DNA from: Panicum virgatum
Taxonomy: Eukaryota; Streptophyta; Magnoliopsida; Poales; Poaceae
Length of the DNA: 64,000 nt
Direction: 5' to 3'
Assembly: GCF_016808335.1 (NCBI RefSeq)
Contig: NC_053150.1
Location: 49,532,119-49,596,118, forward strand
Shown: one piece after another, positions 1 through 12,048 of the stretch
How the letters are laid out: each line of letters opens with the position of its first letter
How positions within the stretch are numbered: position 1 is the first letter of the stretch
Notes under the pieces: model-generated
Databases searched by the model: none
The model's input: only the letters and a program-made list of their open reading frames with translations
Told to the model about the DNA's origin: nothing
Program-made: the position numbers and the translations under genes

Positions 1-82
1 CGCCGCTCGTCGAAGCCGGCCACCGTCGGCGACCCGAGCCGTCAGGCCACCAGTCGCAGCACCTCCTAGAACTCGCCACGCG

Positions 83-700
83 CTAGTAGCACCACTCCAG
101 CCAGGAGGAACAAACGTACTTGAGGATGTCGAACCCGGCCTCCTCGCTGACCTCTGAGAGGTCCATGGACACCAAGGCGGCCATTGAGGCCTCGTCGGCA
201 CCACCGACCCGCCCAAGGTCGAAGTACCTTTGCTGAACCAGTCGCTCCATCAGTTCGATCCACTCGGGCTAGGGGTGCACCAGCTCCATCTCCCTCCGCA
301 GCACCTCCTCCCCACCTCATTGCCCGCTGCCACCGCCGCCTCTGCTTCCTTCTTCGGTTCGTCGGGTTCTGGTCCCAGCTTCTGGCAACAGTCCTGCCTC
401 TCCCTCCAGTGGTGGCGCCTCAGGAGAGGTGTGGGGCGGCGCCTGGACTGGATGCGGTGGAGGGCGGTGTCACGGGCTGAGAGGTCGGAGGAGCGGGTTC
501 GGTTGATGGCGTCGAGCTGGTCGAAGATAAAGGTGAGGTGGGCGTAGAGGGCGAGGGCAGGGAGGGGCGGCGACACTAAGCCGCACCGACAGGGAGGAGG
601 CGTCGCCAAGCCCATCACGGACGAGGGAGGGGAGGAGCAGAGGGGTGGGGCGGGCGAACATGAGGGGCAGCGACAGCGGGCGAGAGTGACTGAGTGAGAT
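83..700 (-). pseudogene. Unrecognised degraded gene fragment
   Basis: Read on the minus strand, two blocks look protein-like but lie in different frames. The first, around 440-560, contains LYAHLTFIFDQLDAINRTRS. The second, 85-320, contains IELMERLVQQRYFDLGRV and ends SSWLEWCY at a stop at 83-85. An in-frame TAG at 269-271 separates the second block from the Glu/Arg-rich stretch upstream of it. The high GC, frame change and internal stop suggest a decayed or mis-sequenced gene rather than an active one. I do not recognise the family. It could also be the 3' portion of a gene with a short intron between the blocks; no convincing splice pair was found. Confidence 0.35.
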
Positions 701-1191
701 GGTGAGTGGAATCGCTCCGGCAAACATGCCTAGCGGATGGGAAGGGATATCGAGCCAGATAGAATAGAGAGAAAGGAGAGGCTGTTGGATTATCTTTTTT
801 TTTCTAGTTTTTTTATTTATACAGATTTGAATGGATTTAGCTCATCTTGAAGATGCTCCGACGTTGAACAACATTCGCAAAAAAAAAAAATTGAACAAGT
901 CGACAGTAAAACAACCATTCACCAACAACCTAACCTGAACAAGGCAACCGGCCCGTTCCACCCATTTCATCTGCTGTTTTGGGTCAGAAATCAAGGTCCG
1001 CTAGTAATGCAAGGCCCACTATTAAGTTAGGCTTCAAGCCCATGTTAATGTAGCAAGGCCTCCTCCTTTCCTTGCCCACAGAAACCTCCAGAATACAACC
1101 ATCAAATTCAAGTGGCGGCGTGGGCCCACATGTCATTCCACTGAAATGTTAGGTCGGGAAAGTGGCCGCCGGCCTCGCGCTTGCCGACTCA

Positions 1192-1537
1192 GGGGTGTTT
1201 CGATTAAAATTTTTGGTAGAAAGATCACATTAAATATTAAATATTTGATTAGATGTCGGAAGAGATTTTTGGGTACTAATTAAATAATTAATTTCAGAAC
1301 TTGTTTGGAAACCGCGAGACGAATCTTTTGAGACATTTGACCGCATCATCAGTATATATGGGTTACTGTAGCACTTATGGCTAATCATACACTAATTAGA
1401 CTCAAAATATTTATCTCGTCGTGTACATCTAAACTGTGCAATTAGTTTTATTTTTAAATTATATTTAATACTCCATACATGTGTCTAAAAATGAGGAAAA
1501 ATTTTTGGGTTAAAATTTTCGGTAACTAAACGGGCTC
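1192..1537. repeat. MITE family A, copy 1 (upstream of sulfite oxidase)
   Basis: The ends read like the grass MITE pattern gtttagtt...aactaaac (here ggggtgtttcg and taactaaacgggc). The interior carries the family landmarks: a cgcgagacgaatcttttgag block, a gctaatcatacactaattag block and an atttaatactccatacatg block. Three further members occur in this window (7897-8125, 36162-36405, 39026-39391). It lies about 160 bp upstream of the sulfite oxidase start codon, so it is probably part of the promoter region. Confidence 0.7.
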
Positions 1538-1699
1538 TCAACCCACACACAGCGAGGAGGGAGCCCACTTCGAGGCCGCGGCGTTGGCTGTCTCGGTGTC
1601 ATCGTCTCGTCTCGTCTTCCCCGTCATTTTGCGGATCAGCGAACCCAAACGAACAGGGACAGGGAGCGAGCTCGGACCTCGGAGGCCACGCGCGACGAG

Positions 1700-4494
1700 A
1701 TGCCGGGGCTCACGGCGCCGTCCGACTACGCGGAGGAGCCGCCGCGCCACCCGGCCCTCAGGATCAACTCCAAGGTCAGCGCCGCTCCCTGTCTTCCCCC
1801 GCGCCCGTGTTTCCTCCCCACCTTGGAGATTCGAGTGGTTGGGCGCCTTGTGGTGTCGCCAAGCGCGCGGATTCGTTCTCCGGCCGGCCGGACGCCTCCG
1901 AGGGTTTCGACGGTGCCGGTGCATAATCAGAGCGCCGCCGTTGATGCTGTGTGCAGGAGCGCGGAGCGCCCCACTCGGGCACTCCCCCGTACCGTTTGCG
2001 GCATGCGTGCACGTCTGTTAGTGTGTGTGGCTGCGATTGGTGAAGTGTGGCGAGCAGGAAGTTTTGCAGCCTGTGTCAGTGTGCAAATAGATCCCCGTTC
2101 AGTTTGAGGAACAAGGCGAACGGATCGTGTATTCTGCAGTCCACGGCAGTTGGATGTAGTTCTCTGTCCGCTGCCATCCTGATGCAGGGTGTCCATTGGC
2201 AACAGCTGCTCCTGAATAATTGTGTAGATTATCAAGGGCTATAAGTTTGTACGTTAGCAGGAAGTATTCCTCAGTAATTCAGTGAGATACAGAAATGGAC
2301 TAATGTGGTAGCATTATGTTGCTGTGCAGGAGCCGTTTAATGCTGAGCCTCACCGGTCGGCACTAGTCACATCTTACATTACCCCGGTGGATTTCTTCTA
2401 CAAGAGGAATCATGGACCCATTCCAAAAGTCGAGGACCTCTCAAGGTTTCTTAATAGGAACTGTGAGTTTCCATTTGTTATAATCAGTTGCAGACCCTGA
2501 CGTTACAATATGAATGGATCGACAGATACAGTGTTTACATTTCTGGTCTTGTCAACAAGCCTATTCAGCTGTCCATGGCTGACATTTGGTAAGGTCTTTT
2601 GGTATATTATCATGTGAATGTGATACTATATCGTGCTTAAAAAATTGACATAAACTTCTCATTCAGGGCTCTTCCAAAGTACAATGTCACTGCAACTTTA
2701 CAGGTTGTCTATTGATACCTTACATGCCTTGCTCTCCTTAATCTTTCTTTGATGTCAAATATATTAGCATCACAAATTTTTGACAATGAGATTCCGATAT
2801 GATATTTACAGTGTGCTGGAAACAGGAGAACTGCAATGAGTAAGGTACGGAAAGTGAGAGGTGTTGGTTGGGACATATCTGCTCTTGGAAATGGTAAGAG
2901 CTGTGCTGTTTTTAGAATATTCAGAACTTAAGGGATGCATTTTGTTTCAAATATATAGAAATGCATTCAGTGCGCTCATCTCAGTGCATACTGGCACCCA
3001 AAGTAAAATGCTTTACTACTGTGTTCTGATCTTTTATATTGTTCCAGCAACTTGGGGAGGAGCAAAACTATCTGATGTCCTTGAGTTAGTTGGAATACCC
3101 AAACTCAGTTCGGTTACATCTTTAGGAGGGAAGCATGTTGAGTTTGTTAGTGTTGACAAGTGTAAAGTGAGTATATTGGTCTTTATTGACTGGCAGCAGC
3201 TTTTAGGGTCACCTCATTGATCTCATGTTGTTTGTGTTTCAGGAGGAAAAAGGTGGTCCTTATACTGCATCTATTCCATTAAAGCAGGCAACAGATCCTG
3301 ATGCTGATGTATTACTTGCATATGAAATGAATGGAGAGGTGTCCAAACGTTGACCTTTCTTTCATTGCTGAAATTTTATTTTGCATAGTCTTCGGTCAGA
3401 TGTTTAAGTTTGTTCCGAAAAGTGGATTTTTCATAATGTCGTTGTTGCACTTTTACTTCTTGTTTGCCTTGTCATTTAATCTAGATGTGTTCCAGAATCC
3501 AGACTTCACACTTGTTATAAATTACCATGTATAGGTCCTCAATCGTGACCATGGATACCCACTCCGTGTTGTTGTTCCTGGTGTTATTGGTGCACGATCT
3601 GTAAAATGGCTGGACAGTATCAATATAATCGAGGAAGAATGTCAGGTCTTCTGAAAATACGAGTGCAATGCCTTTTCAGCTTTATATTTCTATGTTTGAA
3701 ACTGACAGCTATTCTCAACCAGGGTTTTTTTACGCAAAAAGATTACAAAATGTTTCCACCAACCGTGGACTGGGACAATATTAACTGGTCAACTAGAAGG
3801 CCACAGATGGATTTTCCTGTACAGGTATGCTACATTATCATTTCTTCTAGGCTATCTGTTCTGCTTGGCTTCTTGATAACTTATCTTCACTTACTTTTGA
3901 TCAAGCAGTCTGCTATCTGTACACTTGAAGATGTGGATGTTATTAAGGAAGGAAAGGTTAGTGTTATTTCATAATAATGTACTCCGAGACTTCATCATGT
4001 GTGCATACCATGGGCTAGAATAAAATCTTATTCACACGCAGCTATGATTGCTAACTGCAGGCCAGGATTGCTGGATATGCACTTTCAGGTGGTGGCCGTG
4101 GTATTGAGAGAGTGGATATATCTGTTGATGGGGGTAAAACCTGGGTTGAGGCTCGCAGATATCAGAAAGACAACGTGCCATATGTATCTGATGGACCTCA
4201 GAGTGATAAGTGGGCTTGGGTTCTCTTCGAGGCTACATTAGACATACCAGCAAATGCTGAGATAGTAGCAAAGGCGGTAAGTGAAACCCATTGCAACCCC
4301 ATGTTTCAGCAACTTTTGTTGCTTTGCATAAAACAGATTGTGAAAATGCATCTTCTGGATTGCAGGTGGACTCAGCTGCGAATGTCCAACCTGAAAAAGT
4401 GGAAGACATATGGAACCTGAGAGGAATCCTCAACACATCTTGGCATCGGATCAAAATACAGAGTTCGTCATGCATTGGAAGATCTAAGCTGTGA
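1700..4494 (+). CDS. SO: Sulfite oxidase (molybdenum-cofactor enzyme, peroxisomal)
   Basis: Plant sulfite oxidase oxidises sulfite to sulfate with O2 in the peroxisome, using a molybdopterin cofactor and no haem domain. I read twelve exons: 1700-1774, 2330-2445, 2526-2588, 2667-2703, 2812-2893, 3048-3166, 3243-3338, 3535-3645, 3723-3824, 3909-3956, 4061-4276 and 4366-4494. They total 1194 nt, or 397 residues, close to the known plant length of 393. The Mo-binding cysteine sits in TLQCAGNRR and is residue 98, as in Arabidopsis. Other landmarks are [14 protein letters not shown], the [10 protein letters not shown] block and the C-terminal dimerisation domain ([16 protein letters not shown]). 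The protein ends in Ser-Lys-Leu, a canonical PTS1 peroxisomal signal. The start is the first ATG ([10 protein letters not shown]) before the conserved [11 protein letters not shown] segment. No TATA box is evident. The gene is convergent with the gene at 5351-6558. Confidence 0.96.
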
Positions 4495-5350
4495 AATAAG
4501 CATGTCTGAAATCGTGGAGCAATTATGGTGGTGATCCTTACGAAGTGTTACCATTGTACCAAAATAATAACAAGTGTCATTTCAGCTTTCAGTGTTTCTC
4601 GCATCGGACTGTAACATACGTGATGGGGCTGTGTCGTATGGAATTGGAGTTTGACTGTGACAGTATGAATCATGTACCGGCAGCAGCAGCTGACCCCCCG
4701 CCCAAATACGGATAAATGCAGATGTTTGGTATGTGATATCAAGAAAATGTCATTGTATTCTGCATTCGAGAATTTCTGTTGGAGGATACTCCCTCCAAAC
4801 TGAAATATAGGTCCATTAGGACGTCAGCACGGCCTAATACTTCAATTAACAATAGCCATGCGAGCGTACTATTTCAAATACAAAGTGATATGTTTGGAAT
4901 AGGAGATAAAAGATCATTTCTGTAGGCAAAATGGCAACCGAGGGGAGAAAGAGGCACACTTCATCGCAGCTTGAACATTAAAACGATCCAAAGAATGCTG
5001 CTGCTTGAAACAATACATTAATACATAGGAGTTAGAGATACCTAAGATATGAACAACATATTATAAGCTGGACACACGTGAAGACATATGTTCCCTTCTC
5101 AGCAATGTAAATGGAAGAATCAGTTTCCGTATGCCATAGCCCACGGCACCGATACCAGCAATGGACTTAAAACATGTATCAATTTACAAGAAGTCAGGAC
5201 TCAGGAACATCCTTTCGATTTACATTTGCCCCTTGGCAGATACGGAATGCAGTTGCCGCAACGATCTAGAGCAAACTAACACAACCAAGCATTGTTATGC
5301 TTATGCCAAATTACTAACAAGCACTAGACTAATGATGTTGGCAAATCCCA
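4495..5350. other. Convergent 3' ends; no gene seen
   Basis: This gap lies between the stop codons of sulfite oxidase (+) and the 226-residue gene (-) and must hold both 3' UTRs. The sequence is AT-rich without a long open frame that looks coding. A short Stowaway-like end (actccctccaaactgaaat) occurs near 4790 with no clear partner. Confidence 0.5.
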
Positions 5351-6558
5351 TCACATTTTAGAAGTGCTTCCTTCTACCTCTTGATGACCATTGCTACTGC
5401 CCTACAAAAGCAATGAGGGAAAACATCTGGAAGTTAGAATCAGACTATTAATACTACAACTACTACAAACAAAGAATATTGCATAATCAGACCGGCAATC
5501 CAAGTATGCTTACAGCAACTGGCATTTGATCCTTGGTTGAGAACAAGTCATTGAGCATTTTATCCAAAGAATCCTTAGCCAATGGAAACTTCTTCACTAC
5601 TTTCTCTCCTGATTTTATAGGATCCTGAAAAGATGCAGTACCATTTTGATACTGCAGTGACAACAATAGTTTAGCCTGATCAGATCCTTACATCCTAGAG
5701 CACTATATATCAGTTGGTTCAGGTAAACACTAGAGAGGATAGTGATCATCCGGCTTCAAGTTAAGAAATATTTCTCAAGTGAAGAACATCCATGAAAAAA
5801 TCATAACACAGCAATTGCTCCACCTACCGCTGCATCAGGAACATCTGGATGCTCTGATGTGTCTCCATTCTGGTTCAACTGACATTCTGCATCAGGAACA
5901 TCTGGCTGCTCTGTTGTGTCTCCATTATGCGGGGCAGATGCCTGCAGAACAGCCCCACGCGTTAGAATGAGCAAAAAGTGATCGAGATAACGGTGAGCAG
6001 GTATCATCTAAACATCAGATCACCGTGTCAGCTCCTCACCTGATCCTTTGAAGCATCCTCCTGCCACTCTGGCTGGAACTTCTGCAGCAGTAACGTGAGC
6101 AGCTTCTGCAACTCGGGCGGCACCTCGTCGGGGAAGAGCTTGGGGATGTCGTCCTTGGAGACGTCCTCGCTGACGCACCGCCTGATCAGTATCCTCAGGC
6201 ACACCAGCAGCTGCAGCGGAGGCCGAAGAAGAACAGAGTTGAGTTGGGGGCTGAACATTCTGAACTCGCAACACCCGCGACGGCATCACAGCAACGCGCG
6301 CGGAAAGGAGGCGGGGGGAAGAAAAGGTAGGTGGGGTGAGGGGGTGCTGACGGGGTCGAGCTCGGCGTCGCAGGCGAGCTGGAGGGCGTCGCGGGCCACG
6401 GCGCGATCGGCGGCGTCGAGGCCGGTGCGGCGGGTGCGCCAGAGCGCCTGCAGGATGTACTCCAGCGACTCCTTGGACCCCGCGCGCGCCAGCAGCGGGA
6501 GGTGCTTGTGCCCCCACAGCGCCGCCGCCGCCGCTGGCGCGCGGTGCCCGCGATCCAT
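5351..6558 (-). CDS. Conserved plant protein of unknown function, 226 aa
   Basis: Five minus-strand exons give an uninterrupted 226-residue product: 6352-6558, 6040-6210, 5828-5941, 5514-5651 and 5351-5401. All introns are phase 0 with GT/AG ends. The N-terminal half is leucine-rich and helical (KESLEYILQALWRTRRTGLD, then LLVCLRILIRRCVSEDVSKD and a KLLTLLLQKFQPEW segment). The middle is acidic, with two copies of an NGDT-x-E-PDVPDA repeat encoded by a 57-bp tandem duplication in exon 3. The tail has KFPLAKDSLDKMLNDLFSTK and ends at TSKM. There is no signal peptide or membrane span. The helical N-terminus loosely recalls COMMD-like proteins, but I cannot support that assignment. Exon 4 has an alternative acceptor nine codons further in (tttcag before gatcct). 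Confidence 0.8.
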
Positions 6559-6729
6559 CACTGCACCGACCGACCGGGATTCGGTTCCGCCGCCGCCGCT
6601 AGACCCAGCGGTGGTGGAAGAGGAAGAGAGGTCCGGTTCAGTTGTGGTGGGCCGAAAAAGCAGCACATGAGGTATGAGGAAATTAGCCCAATTACAGGAG
6701 ACAGATAACTGGTAGAGGCCCACGTAGTT

Positions 6730-7400
6730 AGTGGGCCGCAGGAAGGCTGGATCATCCCAAAGACCCTGGAAATCAGATGGTCCGCTCTAGAGATGCAGCG
6801 CTAGAGATGTAAATGGTACGGATATTTTCCGACCGTATCTGAATTTAATCTGGTTTGGGAGAGTTTTTATTCGTCGTTACCTGATCACAGATATTCAATA
6901 TCTGTAACCGTGATCGTATCTGGATACTAAAGTTACATTTTTATGATGTTGATATTCGTTACAATCTTATCTGGCAAAAAACAACACTATCCGTATCCGA
7001 TCTGTATTTGAACAAAAATATAAAACAAATATGATGTTAATAATATCCGTCTGTATTCGATTTGTTTGAAGGAACATGCGGGCGCGAATTTGATATTTGA
7101 AGGATCGGTTTGAAGCTAGGAAGAGGGGGATAAACCAGGGGCAAAACTGTCCGCTCAGGTGATTGGGAAGAGGAAAATGAAAGAAGAAAAGAAGTAGAAA
7201 TATTTAAAATGAAGAATTCGCAGCCTGCTCCCGTGTTAAATTTTGAAAGATTTACAAATTAGGTGTCAAATATTGAAAACGTGCGAATTGAAATCTAAAT
7301 ACTAAAATTTCTCCACAATCACGTGGCAACTCCTCCGTGGAGCCCTCTCTGGCTTTCTATCTCTCTCCCCTGTCCCCAGCCGGCCACTGTTAGCAATCGC
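6730..7400. mobile_element. hAT-like fragment in intergenic region
   Basis: From 6803 the sequence begins tagagatgtaaatggtacgg and continues with repeated atatccgtatc/gatattcg motifs. This resembles the left end of grass hAT elements that start tagggatg. A related start occurs at 51427 (tagggatataaatggtacgg). No matching right end or 8-bp duplication was found, so this is a fragment. The rest of the gap up to the phosphatase promoter is AT-rich and shows no gene. Confidence 0.45.
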
Positions 7401-7406
7401 CTCTTG

Positions 7407-7414
7407 TATATAAG
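7407..7414 (+). promoter_or_regulatory. TATA box of the purple acid phosphatase gene
   Basis: The string tatataag stands 89 bp before the phosphatase ATG at 7503. This is a typical plant core-promoter distance, giving a short 5' UTR of about 60 nt. Confidence 0.6.
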
Positions 7415-7502
7415 AAGGCCAGCAGGCCACTGCGCCCTTCAGTTTAGCAGCGGCGACCAGCAAAGCAGCAACACCTAGTGCCGAGCTAGCTAGCTGCTTC
7501 CC

Positions 7503-10500
7503 ATGGGGAGGAGAGACGCCGCGGCGGCTCTGGCGGTGGTGCTGGCTGCCGCGGCGGCGGCGGCGGTGATGAGCGCGTCGTCGCCGGCGGAAGGGTTCCA
7601 GCCGCTGTCCAAGATCGCCGTCCACATGACCACCGTCGAGATGCAGCCGTCGGCGTACGTGCGGGCGACGCCATCGCTGCTCGGCGGGCAGGTACGCGCA
7701 CGCTCAGCTCGATCGCCACCGCCGGCGCTCGCTAGTAGGCTCTCTGTGTTTCTTCTTCATTCATCCACCTACCTGTCGCTAACTTCATTTGTTGTGCAAA
7801 CGTTTCCGTCATCCAGCTTGCAGAGGTCGAAATAAACCGTGTCAGGTTTGGCGCTTAAATTCATTAGTAGGATCAGTGTTCAATTCAGACAGTATTAGGT
7901 CATGTTTAGTTCCCACAAATTTTCCTACAATATCTATCACATCGAATCTTTGGACATATACATGGAATATTAAATGCAGTTAAAAAATAACTAATTATAC
8001 AGTTTAACTGTAAATGACGAGATAATTTTTAAGCCTAATTAATCCATGATTAGACATTAATTACCAAAAAATAATGAAAGTGCTACATTACCTAAACCTA
8101 AAAATGTTCGCGAACTAAACAATTGCCAAATAACCAATACTCCCTCCGTCCCAAAAAAACAAGTCATTCTGGGATTCAAAATTTGTCCCGAAAAACAAGT
8201 CACTTTACCCTATTTAGAAAGTGCATGTACATGTAAGAATCAATTACTACTAAATATGGGTAACAAATAGGTGTAAACATGGTCATTTTACCTTCTAGTA
8301 AATTTGTCCTAAAATTTTTAGAATGACTTGTATTTTGGGACGAGAGGAGTATGTCAGGAACAATCGATATTTTTTCTTTTTTAGGGAAAATATTGTTTTT
8401 CCCTTTAAAAATCTGTCTCTTCCACAGTTCGTCAGTTCCTGTGCTACGACAAGGACAGCGAGCGCGAGATCTGGCTGTGGTAGATATTTGTTTGCTTCGT
8501 CTAGAGATTAGAGGACGTATACAACTTCTCGTCCACGTTCATGGCGTATTGGCGTCGACCTCTTGCCGATCGTGCCATCATGTCGACATGTTCATCCCAT
8601 CGTTCGTTGTCTGTGGTAGGTTTCGGTCGACAAGCCAATAACCATCCCTGTTTTAATGCACGACGACGAACCTTCACGATCATGTCGACATGTGTGTTTT
8701 TTCTTTGGGGAAAAAAAATCAGAGCAACTTATTGCTTGTTAGCTACAGTAACATTCACTTTGAACAATTTGGCTACTAAAAATGGACTACTTGTGTTTAG
8801 ATTTTTTTTTTTGAACTCCTGTACCGAAACGAGGACTCAAAACCGGATAGTTAGATTACACCAAAAGAAACATCAACATATTTTGATTTTTGGACTGAAC
8901 TGTTCTGCTTTATACAAACTTTGTAAAAGAGATATGCTGATGTATCGAGGCAAACTCGGCAATATAAAATGAGCTAAAAACATGATCATCCCTCATATAT
9001 ATGAGCTACAATCCAATAACAAAAGAATCATTTAATAGTGTTTCGCAAAAAAAAAGAATCATTTGACAAAACCAAACTTGAGTTTCTGACACTCTGACAG
9101 GGAGGAGACACCGAATGGGTGACGGTGAAGTACGGCTGGACAAGCCCGTCCGTCGATGACTGGATCGCCGTTTTCTCTCCAGCTGATTTCATGTAAGCTT
9201 GATCGATCAAAATTGCTCTTCGTCCCATAGGCATTTCAAACGACGTAGCACGAATTCAGTTATTGGCAGCTAGCCGAGATCTTCAATGGCTGACACCTCA
9301 TGCATGGTCGTCATGGATTCATGGTGTGGCAGCTCGGGCACGTGCCCTAACCCTGCGAGAGACCCACCGCTCCTCTGCACGGCTCCTATCAAGGTTACTT
9401 TGCTTTTTCTTTTTTTAAGAGGATATATATCAAGGTTACTTTGCACTCATCAAACTCTAATCTTCGTGTTTTTGCACTCGCTTAATAAGTAGCCATTGGG
9501 AAATGAATTTACAGCATCTGAATTTAATCTGTACTTTTTTTGCTTACTGAAACTTGTTGCTGCATGGTTGCAGTATCAGTATGCCAATTACTCGGCGAAC
9601 TACATCTATTGGGGCAAGGGCAGCGTCCGGTTCCAGCTCATCAACCAACGCTACAACTTTTCCTTCGCCCTCTTCACCGGCGGTCTCGAGAACGTATGTG
9701 ACCTCGAATCCCTACATCCTTGGCCATCATGTCATTTCTAAAAAAAATCAATACTTTTTTAATTGTTACTAGTTGTTTTTTATGATATACTCCATCAGTC
9801 CTAAATTATTAGTCATTTTAGCTTTTTTTTAGATATATAAATTTTGTTATGCATCTAGTGTGTGTGTATACATAACAAAATCTATGCATCTAGAAAATTC
9901 AAAATGACTAATAATTTGGAATAGAAAGAGTATGTAAGTAAATTGTCCACCTGTTTAAGTTTCAAGTTAAATTGGTCGGTACACGCAGTTCAATACGCCG
10001 TCTCATTGCATCGAGATCCATGCAGCCGAAGCTGATCGCGGTGTCGGAGCCGATCTCGTTCAAGAACCCCAAGGCGCCCGTGTTCCCGCGCCTCGCGCAG
10101 GGCAAGACCCACGACGAGATGGCTGTGACATGGACCAGCGGCTACGACATCAGCGAGGCGTACCCGTTCGTGGAGTGGGGCGCGGTCGGCGGCGGCCAGC
10201 CCGCCGCGCGGTCGCCCGCCGGGACGCTCACCTTCAGCCGCGGCAGCATGTGCGGCGAGCCGGCGCGCACCGTCGGGTGGAGGGAGCCCGGCTTCATCCA
10301 CACCGCGTTCATGAGGAATCTCTGGCCGAACAAGGAGTGAGCACACTGCTCTTGGCACGAGACATGTCCTCTTCATTCAGTCGTGTTTGTAGGATGAGCA
10401 GTTATATAGTTGTTGTCAGATTTACGGTTCAGAGACAGACAAGTTGTTGCCAACGTGTCGCAATTTCAGGTACTACTACAAGATTGGGCACGAGCTGCAG

Positions 10501-11729
10501 GACGGGTCCGTGGTGTGGGGGAAGCCCTACACGTTCCGTGCTCCGCCGTCGCCGGGGCAGAACTCGCTGCAGCGCGTCATCGTCTTCGGCGACATGGGAA
10601 AGGTGACCAAATCTCTGACGATGATGCATGGGTTGTTCAGCTCTGATCCACTTGCATTGTAACACCAGAGCGAACTGCTAATGGCAGGCGGAGAGGGACG
10701 GGTCGAACGAGTTCGCGAACTACCAGCCGGGGTCGCTGAACACGACGGACACGCTGGTCAAGGATCTGGACAACTACGACATCGTCTTCCACATCGGCGA
10801 CCTGCCCTACGCCAACGGCTACATCTCCCAGTGGGACCAGTTCACTGCGCAGGTCGCGCCCATCACCGCCAAGAGGCCCTACATGATCGCAAGGTACAGA
10901 CCGATCTGCTGATGGCTGCATCCTGCATGTCAGACTCACACACCTTTTTTTTCTGAAAAACTCTGCATCTCAAATCTGTGTGTGCAGCGGCAACCATGAG
11001 AGGGACTGGCCCAACACCGGAGGCTTCTTCGACGTCAAGGACTCCGGCGGCGAGTGCGGCGTGCCGGCCGAGACCTACTACTACTACCCGGCGGAGAACC
11101 GGGCCAGGTTCTGGTACAAGGTGGACTACGGCATGTTCCGGTTCTGCGTCGCCGACTCGGAGCACGACTGGCGGGAGGGCACGCCGCAGCACGCGTTCAT
11201 CGAGCGGTGCCTCTCGACGGTGGACCGGAAGCACCAGCCGTGGCTCGTCTTCGCGGCGCACCGCGTGCTGGGCTACTCCTCCAACGACTGGTACGCCATG
11301 GAGGGCTCCTTCGAGGAGCCCGAGGGCCGCGAGAGCCTGCAGAAGCTCTGGCAGAAGTACCGCGTCGACATCGCCTTCTTCGGCCACGTCCACAACTACG
11401 AGAGGACCTGCCCCGTCTACCAGAGCCGGTGCATGACCAGCGAGAAGAGCCACTACTCGGGGACGATGAACGGGACCATCTTCGTGGTGGCCGGCGGCGG
11501 CGGCAGCCACCTGTCGGACTACACGACGGCGATCCCCAGGTGGAGCATCTTCCGCGACCGGGACTTCGGGTTCGTGAAGCTCACGGCGTTCAACCACTCG
11601 TCGCTGCTGTTCGAGTACAAGAGGAGCAGCGACGGCAGGGTGTACGACTCCTTCACCGTCGACAGGGACTACCGGGACGTGCTCAGCTGCGTGCACGACA
11701 GCTGCTTCCCGACCACGCTAGCCACCTGA
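7503..11729 (+). CDS. Purple acid phosphatase, PAP27/PAP24/PAP1 type
   Basis: This is a metallophosphoesterase of the large plant purple acid phosphatase group, probably secreted. Exons are 7503-7691, 9101-9192, 9333-9393, 9574-9693, 10026-10336, 10470-10602, 10688-10893 and 10988-11729, totalling 617 residues, normal for this subgroup. An Ala-rich signal peptide covers about residues 1-30. An N-terminal Ig-like/fibronectin-like domain (VEWGAVGGG; FKNPKAPVFPRLAQGKTHDE) precedes the catalytic domain. Metal-binding blocks are all present: GDMG (Asp299), GDLPY (Asp340, Tyr343), GNHE (Asn373, His374), AHRVLGY (His462) and GHVHNYER (His504, His506). It ends HDSCFPTTLAT. Family members are often labelled 'probable inactive', yet no ligand is missing here. 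Introns 1 and 4 carry MITEs. The start is the first ATG after the TATA box. Confidence 0.95.
7897..8125. repeat. MITE family A, copy 2 (phosphatase intron 1)
   Basis: The left end reads tcatgtttagttccc and the right end gcgaactaaacaattgcc. The interior has cacatcgaatctttggacat, then taatccatgattagacatta and aaagtgctacatta, which are the landmarks of the family seen at 1192, 36162 and 39026. Confidence 0.75.
8138..8351. repeat. Stowaway-type MITE (phosphatase intron 1)
   Basis: The element starts tactccctccgtcccaaaa and ends tattttgggacgagaggagta, an imperfect inverted repeat flanked by TA. The subterminal parts (caagtcattctgg and agaatgacttgta) are also inverted. It has no coding capacity. 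Confidence 0.75.
9788..9932. repeat. Stowaway-type MITE (phosphatase intron 4)
   Basis: The left end tactccatcagtcctaaatt pairs with the right end aataatttggaatagaaaga. The next inner parts (agtcattttag and aaaatgacta) are also inverted, giving a 145-bp hairpin-forming element bordered by TA. Confidence 0.65.
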
Positions 11730-12048
11730 CCTGACAACCGTACGTCGCCGTGCTGGGTGCCGCGAGTAGTAGGGTGGTGATGTCTTGGTCTTGTAGCTGA
11801 GCACGATCAGGAACGTGTGTTGTGTAACGAGTGATTCGATTGGCTGTGTCTCTTTCATCCCAAAAAAGGCTGCCTCTCGGTGACGTGGCAATTGTTTTCA
11901 GTAGCTTCTGCAATCGTCATTGGCACTTGCCCAGCGACTGGTCAGTGATCTTTATTTTTTACTGTCAGAGATGTGGCCTAATGTTTTCATTAGGAAGTGA
12001 TTTTTTTCTTAAAAAAACATTCACATCTTGGCACAATAGAGCAGGAGA

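Noticed and set aside
1584..2107. Open plus-strand frames over sulfite oxidase exon 1 and intron 1
   Set aside because: Arg/Pro-rich, unlike any protein I know, and they run through the clear splice donor at 1775.
10863..11696. A 277-codon open frame on the minus strand
   Set aside because: It is the antisense of the GC-rich last phosphatase exons; third-position GC bias removes stops and the peptide is low-complexity.
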